Positions 36,313 through 42,937 of a DNA stretch of 56,022 nucleotides are shown piece after piece. The notes below the pieces were generated by a model. The model saw nothing but the letters and a program-made list of their open reading frames with translations. It searched no databases and was not told the DNA's origin. Position 1 is the stretch's first letter. Each line of letters starts with the position of its first letter. Source of the stretch: CANGYM01 sp044235825 (GTDB lineage Bacteria; Pseudomonadota; Alphaproteobacteria; JAJTHO01; CANGYM01). The translations under genes and the position numbers were made by a program. Location of the stretch: positions 1 through 56,022 of the forward strand of contig JBIIHL010000004.1 in NCBI GenBank assembly GCA_044235825.1. Direction: 5' to 3'.

Positions 36313-37395
36313 ATGATGCCCCCTTCTGCCTTTATGAGGAAAGCTTTTGACGTCGCAGAGGAAAACAGAGGGCAAACATGGCCCAACCCCTGCGTGGGAT
36401 GTGTGATTGTTCAGGGGGAAACGATTGTGGGTATAGGGGTGACGCAAAAGGGCGGCCGTCCTCACGCCGAAGATATGGCTTTGGCCCAAGCAGGGACGAA
36501 AGCCCAAGAGGCTACGGTTTACGTAACGCTTGAACCTTGCGCACACAAATGTGTGTTTCAATTGATTAAAGCTGGTGTTGGCTCTGTCGTCGCTGCCATA
36601 GAAGACCCTGATCCCCGTACGGCGGGTCAGGGGCTTGAACAGCTGCGCCGCGCAGGGATTCGGGTTACTCTCGGGGATGGCGGGGCAGAGGGCTTAGAGG
36701 CGCATAGGGGATTTTTCAGCCGTCTTCATCGCCAACGTCCCATTGTGGATGTTAAAATGGGCATGTCTCTGGATGGTCGCGTGGCCTTGGCCGATGGCCG
36801 CAGTCAGTGGATTACGGGGGAGGTATCCCGTTCCCACGTCCAAGTTTTGCGCTCTCGTTATGATGCCCTTTTGACATCATGCAAAACCATCGTGGCCGAT
36901 CGGGCCCGTTTGACCTGTCGTTTGGCGGGGCGAGAGGATCATCAGCCCCTGCGCATCATCATCGGCAACGCCGCACGATTAACCCCAGATTTACCGGTTT
37001 TTCAAGACGGTGGCCCTGTGTGGCTTATAAGCTGGCATGATGTACCTGATTCTTTAAAAAAGAATTTTCAAAACATTATTGTTATGAAACATGAAGACAC
37101 ATTCAAAAAAGTCTTTTTAAACTTGGGTAAAGAAGGATTGACACAGATGATGGTTGAATCTGGACCCCAGCTCATCACATCCCTTTTCCAAGAGGACCTT
37201 GTGGATCGTTGGCATCTGTTTTATGCGCCTGTATTTTTGGGGGGGGATGCCAAGCCCATACTGCAGGACCTCTTAACAACAGAGCTGCAACAGAACAGAC
37301 TGCGTATCTTAGAGACGCAAAACATGGGGGATGATCTTTATATCCATGCAGACAATAAAGGCCATAAAATTACAGCCCATACCAATAATGCCTGA
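36313..37395 (+). CDS. ribD: bifunctional riboflavin biosynthesis protein RibD
   Basis: Deaminase plus reductase acting on the first pyrimidine intermediate of riboflavin synthesis, 360 residues. The deaminase has HAED (zinc His and catalytic Glu) and the reductase has VDVKMGMSLDGRVALADGRSQWITG and the C-terminal VESGPQLITSLF. The second zinc motif is unusual: LEPCAHKCVFQLIKAG replaces the normal PCxHxGxTPPC, so the two cysteines are only three residues apart and the GxTPP loop is gone. No FMN riboswitch is visible upstream. Its 3' end overlaps dgkA by 58 bases. Confidence 0.92.
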   Translation: MMPPSAFMRKAFDVAEENRGQTWPNPCVGCVIVQGETIVGIGVTQKGGRPHAEDMALAQAGTKAQEATVYVTLEPCAHKCVFQLIKAGVGSVVAAIEDPDPRTAGQGLEQLRRAGIRVTLGDGGAEGLEAHRGFFSRLHRQRPIVDVKMGMSLDGRVALADGRSQWITGEVSRSHVQVLRSRYDALLTSCKTIVADRARLTCRLAGREDHQPLRIIIGNAARLTPDLPVFQDGGPVWLISWHDVPDSLKKNFQNIIVMKHEDTFKKVFLNLGKEGLTQMMVESGPQLITSLFQEDLVDRWHLFYAPVFLGGDAKPILQDLLTTELQQNRLRILETQNMGDDLYIHADNKGHKITAHTNNA

Positions 37396-37706
37396 AACAA
37401 AGCAACCAGCACAACGGCACTGCCGATATCTTTGGCTTTTTTGGAAAGCGGATGAATCTCGGGTCCAATACGATTAATGGTGCTTTCAATGGCTGTGTTC
37501 ACCAGCTCTGCCCCCAAAACCATCATGCTGCTCAGGATCAAAAGGGCCCGTTCTGCCGTTGTCACAGGCACCCATGCTGCCACCACCAGCGCGATGATCA
37601 TAAAAATGATCTCTAAGCGAAAAGCAGGCTCAGTGGTCCAAGTGGCACGCAGTCCATGGAGGGAATATCCCAAAGCGCGGCAAAGGCGGGACAAAGAAAA
37701 AACCAT
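37338..37706 (-). CDS. dgkA: diacylglycerol kinase (prokaryotic type)
   Basis: Small membrane kinase that recycles diacylglycerol, 122 residues with three helices. Catalytic and substrate motifs fit: RATWTTEPAFRLE near the start, and the signature ELVNTAIESTINRIGPEIHPLSKKAKDIGSAVV with its catalytic Glu and Asp. The last 58 bases run antisense to the ribD end, so both proteins use the same DNA for their C-termini. Confidence 0.93.
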   Translation of the reverse strand: MVFSLSRLCRALGYSLHGLRATWTTEPAFRLEIIFMIIALVVAAWVPVTTAERALLILSSMMVLGAELVNTAIESTINRIGPEIHPLSKKAKDIGSAVVLVALFQALLVWAVILWPLLSAWI

Positions 37707-37762
37707 AATTATGCCATAGCATGCTTCTTGGCGAGGATCCAGATTCTTGCTAGGGTTCTCAA

Positions 37763-38281
37763 ATGGACACCCTTTACCCCTATCGTAATCAGCGCCCCCG
37801 CATTGCCCCCAGTGCGTTTATCGCCCCCACCGCTGTGGTGATTGGCGATGTGGAGATTGGGGAAGAGGCCAGCATTTGGTTTCATGTCACCATCAGGGGG
37901 GATGTTCATTTTATCCGTATTGGGGCGGGCACCAACATTCAGGACAACAGCTGCATTCATGTCACCCGAAAAACGCATCCCACGGTCATTGGTCGTGGGG
38001 TTACGGTGGGACATAGCGTGACTTTGCATGGATGTACGCTACACGATGGGTGTTTTATCGGCATGAAATCTTGCCTTTTGGACGGCGTTGTTGTTGAACC
38101 AGGGGGATATGTGGCGGCTGGGGCTTTGGTGCCCCCAGGGAAAATCGTGAAAGCGGGGGAGTTATGGGCAGGCACACCTGCACGTTGTATGCGCTTACTC
38201 ACCCAAGACGAAATGGACTTTATACCGATTTCTGCAAAAAATTATATACAACTATCGCGGGAATATCGGGATGGGTTTTAA
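37763..38281 (+). CDS. gamma-class carbonic anhydrase family protein
   Basis: Left-handed beta-helix protein of 172 residues, with hexapeptide repeats through the first two thirds (AVVIGDVEIGEEASIWFHVTIRGDVHFIRIG). The three metal-binding His candidates are RGDVHFI, SCIHVT and TVGHSVTLHG, as in Cam/YrdA proteins. LWAGTPARCMRLL at the end is also conserved. Whether it is an active carbonic anhydrase is not certain. Confidence 0.88.
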   Translation: MDTLYPYRNQRPRIAPSAFIAPTAVVIGDVEIGEEASIWFHVTIRGDVHFIRIGAGTNIQDNSCIHVTRKTHPTVIGRGVTVGHSVTLHGCTLHDGCFIGMKSCLLDGVVVEPGGYVAAGALVPPGKIVKAGELWAGTPARCMRLLTQDEMDFIPISAKNYIQLSREYRDGF

Positions 38282-38328
38282 GGATTTGTTAACGCATTTT
38301 CCTTACAATGATCAGTATATTCCTTAAC

Positions 38329-38352
38329 GCCAACAAAAAGATTCCTGTTGGC
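38329..38352 (+). terminator. stem-loop after the carbonic anhydrase gene
   Basis: GCCAACA (38329-38335) pairs perfectly with TGTTGGC (38346-38352) around a ten-base loop. The downstream T-run is weak (TTTCCTT), so termination is plausible but not strong. Confidence 0.4.
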
Positions 38353-38392
38353 TTTCCTTATAGTGTCCTTGAATCCCGAAAGGGTCCTTGTT

Positions 38393-38473
38393 ATGGAAAT
38401 CCTTATTCTGGCTGTGATTATGATGGTTGTGACGGTGGCCTCGGCTGTATTGTCGATTTTTTTTCATCCTTAA
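38393..38473 (+). CDS. possible 26-residue single-helix membrane peptide
   Basis: ATG 38393 opens a 26-codon frame (MEILILAVIMMVVTVASAVL, then SIFFHP) that is almost entirely one transmembrane helix with a short C-terminal tail. AAAGGG lies about seven to eleven bases upstream as a possible ribosome-binding site. It occupies a 228-base gap otherwise without a gene, between the carbonic anhydrase and bioF. No family is recognised. Hydrophobic composition by chance is possible. Confidence 0.35.
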   Translation: MEILILAVIMMVVTVASAVLSIFFHP

Positions 38474-38509
38474 AATCCGCTATCCTTTGATAACAAAACA
38501 TAAAACCCG

Positions 38510-39640
38510 TTAAATAGACAATGTGTCTGCAACCAGTCTATTGGTATCGTTCTCGTTATGATCAATACGCAGGGAAATCCTGAGTCTGGCTGTTTTTGGG
38601 GGAACGGTGGGGGGACGAATAGAGGAAACATGGATATTTTTGCTGGCCAAGGCATCACGAAGGCTTAAACATCGGGCATTATCCCCCACCATCAGGGGAA
38701 TAATGTGGCTCTGGCTGAGTCCCGTATTCCATCCCTGCTGCTGGAGATCCGTCCGTGTTTTTTGGGCCAAGGCGTAGAGGTGTTCCCGCTGGCTTTGCAA
38801 GCTGGGGAGGAGATCCAGTGCCGCCCTCACCGCCCCCAAAACCATAGGGGGAAGAGCGGTTGTATAAATCAGTCCTGCGCATTTTTGCAGCAATATCTCT
38901 TTTAAAGCAGCCGTACAGGCCACATACCCCCCGTAGCATCCTATGGCTTTGCTAAAGGTGCCGCTGATGAGGTCTACACCATGTTCTGGTGTGATCAACC
39001 CTGCACCGTTTGGGCCCCAAGCTCCCGTGGCGTGGGCTTCATCCACAATCAAAAAAATGTCGGGATAGCGGTGTTTGATTTGGGCCAAAGCGGTTAAGTC
39101 TGTGATGTCACCATCCATACTGAAAATGGATTCCGTCACGATGATGGGGGTATGATCGGGCAGATGTTTTTGGATCACTTGCTCCAAATGGTCAAAATCC
39201 TGATGGCGGTAACGGACCAGAGGGGTGCCATGCGCCCCTTGTAACCAACACGCATGAATCCATTTATCCATAATAAGAACAGGGGGTTTGTCCCAAAGGG
39301 GCAACGTCACAAGTGTCGTTAAAATGCTGGCGTTGGTGTGAAACCCCCCCCCAAAAACCAAAGCTGACTCTGTTTTTTTCAGGGTGGCCAGTTGATTTTC
39401 CACAGCCTCGTGCAGGGGGTGATTACCGCTGAGCAAGCGGGACCCCGTGCTGCCTATCCCATAGCGGTCTATGGCATCAAGGGCCCCAGCCCTCAGCGCC
39501 GGATGTGTGGATAGGGCCAGCGTGTCATTGCTGGTAAAATCAAGACCCTTTTCCTGAAAAGGGTCCGGAAACGACCGCCGCAGATGGTCGGGAATGCGAT
39601 CAATAAAACCTAGGCAGCGATCATGAAAGGAGGAAGACAT
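38510..39640 (-). CDS. bioF: 8-amino-7-oxononanoate synthase BioF
   Basis: PLP enzyme joining pimeloyl thioester and alanine to make KAPA, 376 residues from ATG 39640 (AGGAGG-like box upstream on the minus strand is partly visible as cctcctt). Motifs: GSTGSRLLSGNHPLHEAVE, FGGGFHTNASIL, VDEAHATGAWGPNGAG, and the Schiff-base Lys in SGTFSKAIGCYGGY. A related enzyme such as glycine C-acetyltransferase is possible, but BioF fits better, especially with bioA in the same window. It lies directly downstream of the SRP RNA gene, where gcvPB would be expected. Confidence 0.85.
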   Translation of the reverse strand: MSSSFHDRCLGFIDRIPDHLRRSFPDPFQEKGLDFTSNDTLALSTHPALRAGALDAIDRYGIGSTGSRLLSGNHPLHEAVENQLATLKKTESALVFGGGFHTNASILTTLVTLPLWDKPPVLIMDKWIHACWLQGAHGTPLVRYRHQDFDHLEQVIQKHLPDHTPIIVTESIFSMDGDITDLTALAQIKHRYPDIFLIVDEAHATGAWGPNGAGLITPEHGVDLISGTFSKAIGCYGGYVACTAALKEILLQKCAGLIYTTALPPMVLGAVRAALDLLPSLQSQREHLYALAQKTRTDLQQQGWNTGLSQSHIIPLMVGDNARCLSLRDALASKNIHVSSIRPPTVPPKTARLRISLRIDHNENDTNRLVADTLSI

Positions 39641-39660
39641 AAAAACACGGCCTAAAGCGC

Positions 39661-39756
39661 GGGGAAAACAGAACAACGACCCAGCCGTTTCCGCGTGGGC
39701 TGCTCCGTTTCCGATCTGACCCAGTGCGCAGGCGCCCTGTCCGCTGTCTGTTTTCC
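39661..39756 (-). ncRNA. ffs: small SRP RNA (4.5S)
   Basis: The minus strand carries the signature core of bacterial SRP RNA domain IV: GGGTCAGATC, a GAAA-type tetraloop and CGGAGCAGCCC, including the GGTCAG and AGCAGCC sides of the Ffh-binding loops. The two ends, GGAAAACAGA (39756-39747) and TCTGTTTTCC (39672-39663), are perfectly complementary and close the hairpin. That gives an RNA of about 96 bases, a normal size. A -10-like TATAGT lies just upstream. It is encoded between gcvPA and bioF. Confidence 0.88.
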
Positions 39757-39765
39757 TTAAAAACC

Positions 39766-39794
39766 ACTATACAGGCATTGTGGGGAAAACAAAA
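39766..39794 (-). promoter_or_regulatory. promoter of the SRP RNA
   Basis: TATAGT on the minus strand (39771-39766) lies about ten bases before the 5' end of the SRP hairpin. The -35 is weak (TTTTGT, 39794-39789, at 17 bases). Confidence 0.4.
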
Positions 39795-39807
39795 AGTCTT
39801 TTTGGCC

Positions 39808-41139
39808 CTATTTTGGATGCGCCAGATACGCAGACACACCCTCAACCAGAGCGTCGATGGCGGCATCATCGCACAGTTCTGTCACGGCAATCAGCACATC
39901 ATGTTGCCATTCGGGGCGGAATCGGCCCAGATCCAATCCCCCAATGATGCCCCGATCATGAAGATAAGCCAGCATATCATGGGCCAAATGGGGCAGGCGT
40001 AGGGTAAATTCATTGAAAAACGTTGGCGTCAACAGCGTGATGCCAGACAGGGCAGACAAGCGCTCAGCCGCCCAAACGGCGCGGCGATGGTTAAGGATGG
40101 CTAAGTTTTGATATCCCTCTTGTCCCAATAACGCCAAATGAACACAAAAGGCCAAAGCGCACAGTCCCGAATTGGTGCAAATGTTGCTGGTGGCCTTGTC
40201 CCGCCGGATGTGTTGTTCGCGGGTGGAGAGGGTCAGGACAAAAGAGCGACGCCCTTCAACATCCACCGTTTCCCCGCAAAGACGGCCGGGCATTTGGCGA
40301 AGAAATTTTTCCCGACAGGCCAGCAAGCCCAAATGGGGTCCCCCAAAATTCATGGCATTGCCCAAAGACTGTCCCTCAGCCGCCACAATATCAGCCCCCC
40401 ATTCCCCAGGGGACATCAGGGCCCCTAGGGCCAAAATCTCTGTCACCAACGCCACCACCACAATGCCCCGTGCGTGACACGCCTCAGCCAAAGATCGATA
40501 ATCGCGAACATTCCCCAGAAAATCGGGGTAACTGACAACCACGCACGCTATATCGTCCGATAGAGCTTTTTCTAGGGCGTCATGGTTTCCGAACTCTATG
40601 GTTAAACCAGCCAAGGGCCTGTAGGTTTCCAGAGTCTCTGCGTAATGGGGGTGCAGCGTTTCCGCAATCAGAACATGTTTTCGTTTTGTGAAACGGGCGG
40701 CCATTAGGACGGCCTCCACCAAAGATGTCGAACCGTCGTACAAAGACGCATTGGCCACATCCATTCCTGTAATTTCCGCCACTTGGGTTTGGAATTCAAA
40801 GAGATATTGCAGCGTCCCTTGGGATATTTCAGGTTGGTAGGGGGTATAAGAGGTCAAAAACTCCCCCCGTCCGATCATGGCATCAACGCTGGCGGGAATA
40901 TGATGATGGTAAACCCCCGCCCCCAAAAAGAAGGGGCCGGATTGGGCCGTGCGATTTTGAACAGCCAGTGCCGATAAATCCCTGAGCACTTCCCATTCTG
41001 GCATGGGATCAGAAGGCACGTTAAGCGGGACATCAAACAGCACCTCGGGCACGCCGGCAAACAAATCTTTGATGCTGCCTGCGCCGATGGTTTTTAGCAT
41101 GGCGGCGCGAGAGGCTTCTGTATGGGGCAGGTAACGCAT
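39808..41139 (-). CDS. gcvPA: glycine dehydrogenase subunit 1 (GcvPA)
   Basis: One half of the split P-protein of the glycine cleavage system, 443 residues. Conserved parts include MRYLPHTEA, FFLGAGVYHHHIPASVD, TSYTPYQPEISQGTLQYLFEFQT and NASLYDGSTSLVEA. The PLP lysine resides in the partner GcvPB, which is not found in this window: bioF follows instead. Three bases separate it from gcvH. Confidence 0.94.
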   Translation of the reverse strand: MRYLPHTEASRAAMLKTIGAGSIKDLFAGVPEVLFDVPLNVPSDPMPEWEVLRDLSALAVQNRTAQSGPFFLGAGVYHHHIPASVDAMIGRGEFLTSYTPYQPEISQGTLQYLFEFQTQVAEITGMDVANASLYDGSTSLVEAVLMAARFTKRKHVLIAETLHPHYAETLETYRPLAGLTIEFGNHDALEKALSDDIACVVVSYPDFLGNVRDYRSLAEACHARGIVVVALVTEILALGALMSPGEWGADIVAAEGQSLGNAMNFGGPHLGLLACREKFLRQMPGRLCGETVDVEGRRSFVLTLSTREQHIRRDKATSNICTNSGLCALAFCVHLALLGQEGYQNLAILNHRRAVWAAERLSALSGITLLTPTFFNEFTLRLPHLAHDMLAYLHDRGIIGGLDLGRFRPEWQHDVLIAVTELCDDAAIDALVEGVSAYLAHPK

Positions 41140-41142
41140 GAT

Positions 41143-41514
41143 CTATCCCTGAATCAGCGTTTGGTATTGGTCTTGGGACATAAGGCTGTCCAGATCAGAG
41201 GGGCTTTCCAGCGTGATATCAAAAAACCAACCCTCGCCTTCGGGATCCCGATTGATGGTGTCGGGGGCGGAGATCAGGGCTTCATTGATGGCGGTGATGG
41301 TGCCGCTAAGGGGCATATAAACTTCGCTGGCGGCTTTGACGGATTCCACCACGGCAGCATCAGCCCCTGCTAAGAAGGCTTTGCCCACGGCAGGCAGCTC
41401 AACAAAAACAATATCCCCCAGCAACTCTTGGGCATGATGCGTAATGCCCACACGGGCGGTTGTCGGGGTTAAAGGTTCGATCCATTCGTGATCTTTGGTA
41501 TAGCGACGTGTCAC
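41143..41514 (-). CDS. gcvH: glycine cleavage system H protein
   Basis: Lipoyl carrier of the glycine cleavage system, about 123 residues from GTG 41514. AAGGAG lies seven bases before this GTG, which decides the start over the upstream TTG 41532. The lipoylated Lys is about residue 60 in VESVKAASEVYMP. The C-terminal half (GWFFDI) is typical. Confidence 0.94.
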   Translation of the reverse strand: MTRRYTKDHEWIEPLTPTTARVGITHHAQELLGDIVFVELPAVGKAFLAGADAAVVESVKAASEVYMPLSGTITAINEALISAPDTINRDPEGEGWFFDITLESPSDLDSLMSQDQYQTLIQG

Positions 41515-41540
41515 GGCGGGGCTCCTTATCAAATACAGGG

Positions 41541-42623
41541 TTAATGACGGTGGTAACGGTGGGGAACAAAGGGCAGATTCGTGCGCATCAGGGGCAATTT
41601 TTGGCCGCGGACCATGGCAAAAAGAGTTTCAGGAACAGGGTTTTTAACATAAGCCAACACCACCACATCCCCCCGCGTGGGGGAAAAGGCCCCACTGGTG
41701 ACCGTCCCCACAACATGATCCGCATCATCCACAACAGCGGTATCGTGCCGTATAGGTTGACGTCCTTGGAAAACAAGAGGAATCAAAGTTTTTGCCGTTC
41801 CGTTTTTCATCTGCGCGATAATGGGTTCATGACCCAAAAAGGAGGGGTGTTCCCGCTGCGCTTTTTGAATGACAAAGGACAATCCCGCCTCAGCAGGGCT
41901 GGTGTCATCGGATAGGTCCATACCGTAAAGACACAGCCCCGCATCTAAACGCAAAGTATCCCGCGCCCCAAGGCCAGCGGGTTTGACGGCATCATGGCTC
42001 AACAGGGCCTGAAACAGACTGCGAGCAGCTTTGGCATCTGTACCATAGAATTCAAACCCATCTTCGCCGGTGTAGCCAGAGCGGGACAGGGTTATCTCAG
42101 AACCCTCCCACAAAATGGTGCGATGGGTCAGAAAAGATAGGGACAGCGCTTCGGGAAACAGGGACGCGATGACAGTCTTGCTCTGCGGCCCCTGCAGGGC
42201 GAGGATGATGGTGTTTTCCAAAAGGGTAAAGGTCACATCGCCCTGACGATGCTTGGCGATATGATCGCAAACTTTGGCTTTGTTGCCGGCATTGACGATC
42301 ATCAGCGTGTCTTTTTCCCGCCGCAGGACCATAACATCATCCACAATCCCCCCCTGTGCGTTGGTCAAAACGCTATAGCGCATCATACCAGATTTCAGAG
42401 TTGATGGATCCATGGGGGTTAAAGAACGCAGCAGGGCATCGGTGTCCGGACCATTCAGCACGGCCTGTCCCATGTGGGACACATCAAACAGGCTGGCATG
42501 GGTTCGTGTGTGCAGGTGTTCTGTCAGCGTGCCTGCATAAGAAAGGGGCATGCTATAGCCCGCAAACGGTGCCCATTTTGGGTGAAACGCGTCATGGCAA
42601 TCCGCAAGGGGCAAGGTCAGCAT
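41541..42623 (-). CDS. gcvT: glycine cleavage system T protein (aminomethyltransferase)
   Basis: Tetrahydrofolate-dependent aminomethyltransferase, 360 residues from ATG 42623. Folate-domain features FAGYSMPLSYAG, LFDVSHMGQ, GGIVDDVMVLR and LSRSGYTGEDGFEFY are conserved, as is GLGARDTLRLDAGLCLYG. It is the first gene after a tandem glycine riboswitch. Confidence 0.95.
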   Translation of the reverse strand: MLTLPLADCHDAFHPKWAPFAGYSMPLSYAGTLTEHLHTRTHASLFDVSHMGQAVLNGPDTDALLRSLTPMDPSTLKSGMMRYSVLTNAQGGIVDDVMVLRREKDTLMIVNAGNKAKVCDHIAKHRQGDVTFTLLENTIILALQGPQSKTVIASLFPEALSLSFLTHRTILWEGSEITLSRSGYTGEDGFEFYGTDAKAARSLFQALLSHDAVKPAGLGARDTLRLDAGLCLYGMDLSDDTSPAEAGLSFVIQKAQREHPSFLGHEPIIAQMKNGTAKTLIPLVFQGRQPIRHDTAVVDDADHVVGTVTSGAFSPTRGDVVVLAYVKNPVPETLFAMVRGQKLPLMRTNLPFVPHRYHRH

Positions 42624-42662
42624 AGGAATCAAGGTCTAAGCACGAGGGTTTTTGTACGCTTG

Positions 42663-42860
42663 CCCCCTCTGTCCCTTGTGCCTGAAAGATTCAGCAATGA
42701 TGACATTGCGTTACTTCATCGGCGGGCACATTGTGCCTCTTTCCAGAGTATCGCCCGCATGATGAATGGCTTCATTAAGGGGGCGCGTTCAGTCCTGTGA
42801 CCTGAGAGTTTCCGGGGCGGTTGCTCCTTCGGCGTGGGGGATGCCCACTTCTCCTGAATG
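42663..42860 (-). promoter_or_regulatory. tandem glycine riboswitch upstream of gcvT
   Basis: Two gcvT-motif aptamers in series on the minus strand. The first (about 42860-42789) has GCCGAAGGAGCAA (42833-42821) and CTCTCAGG (42808-42801). The second (about 42750-42663) has CTCTGGAAAG, GCCGATGAAGTAA (variant of GCCGAAGGxGxAA, 42723-42711) and CTTTCAGGCACAAGGGACAG. Glycine binding normally turns on gcv expression. The second aptamer ends about 40 bases before the gcvT ATG. Confidence 0.9.
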
Positions 42861-42877
42861 CTCCATACGATATTAGG

Positions 42878-42906
42878 ACTATGACGTTCTGCATGCAATC
42901 TGTCAA
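42878..42906 (-). promoter_or_regulatory. promoter of the gcv operon
   Basis: Perfect -35 TTGACA (42906-42901), 17-base spacer, -10 CATAGT (42883-42878). The start would be near 42871, just before the first glycine aptamer. Confidence 0.7.
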
Positions 42907-42937
42907 TACGGGCATTCATAATTTCAAACAGCGCATC

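Noticed and set aside
38308..38490. 60-residue plus ORF rich in Cys and Gly
   Set aside because: Covers the stem-loop and overlaps the better 26-codon membrane frame; looks like chance.
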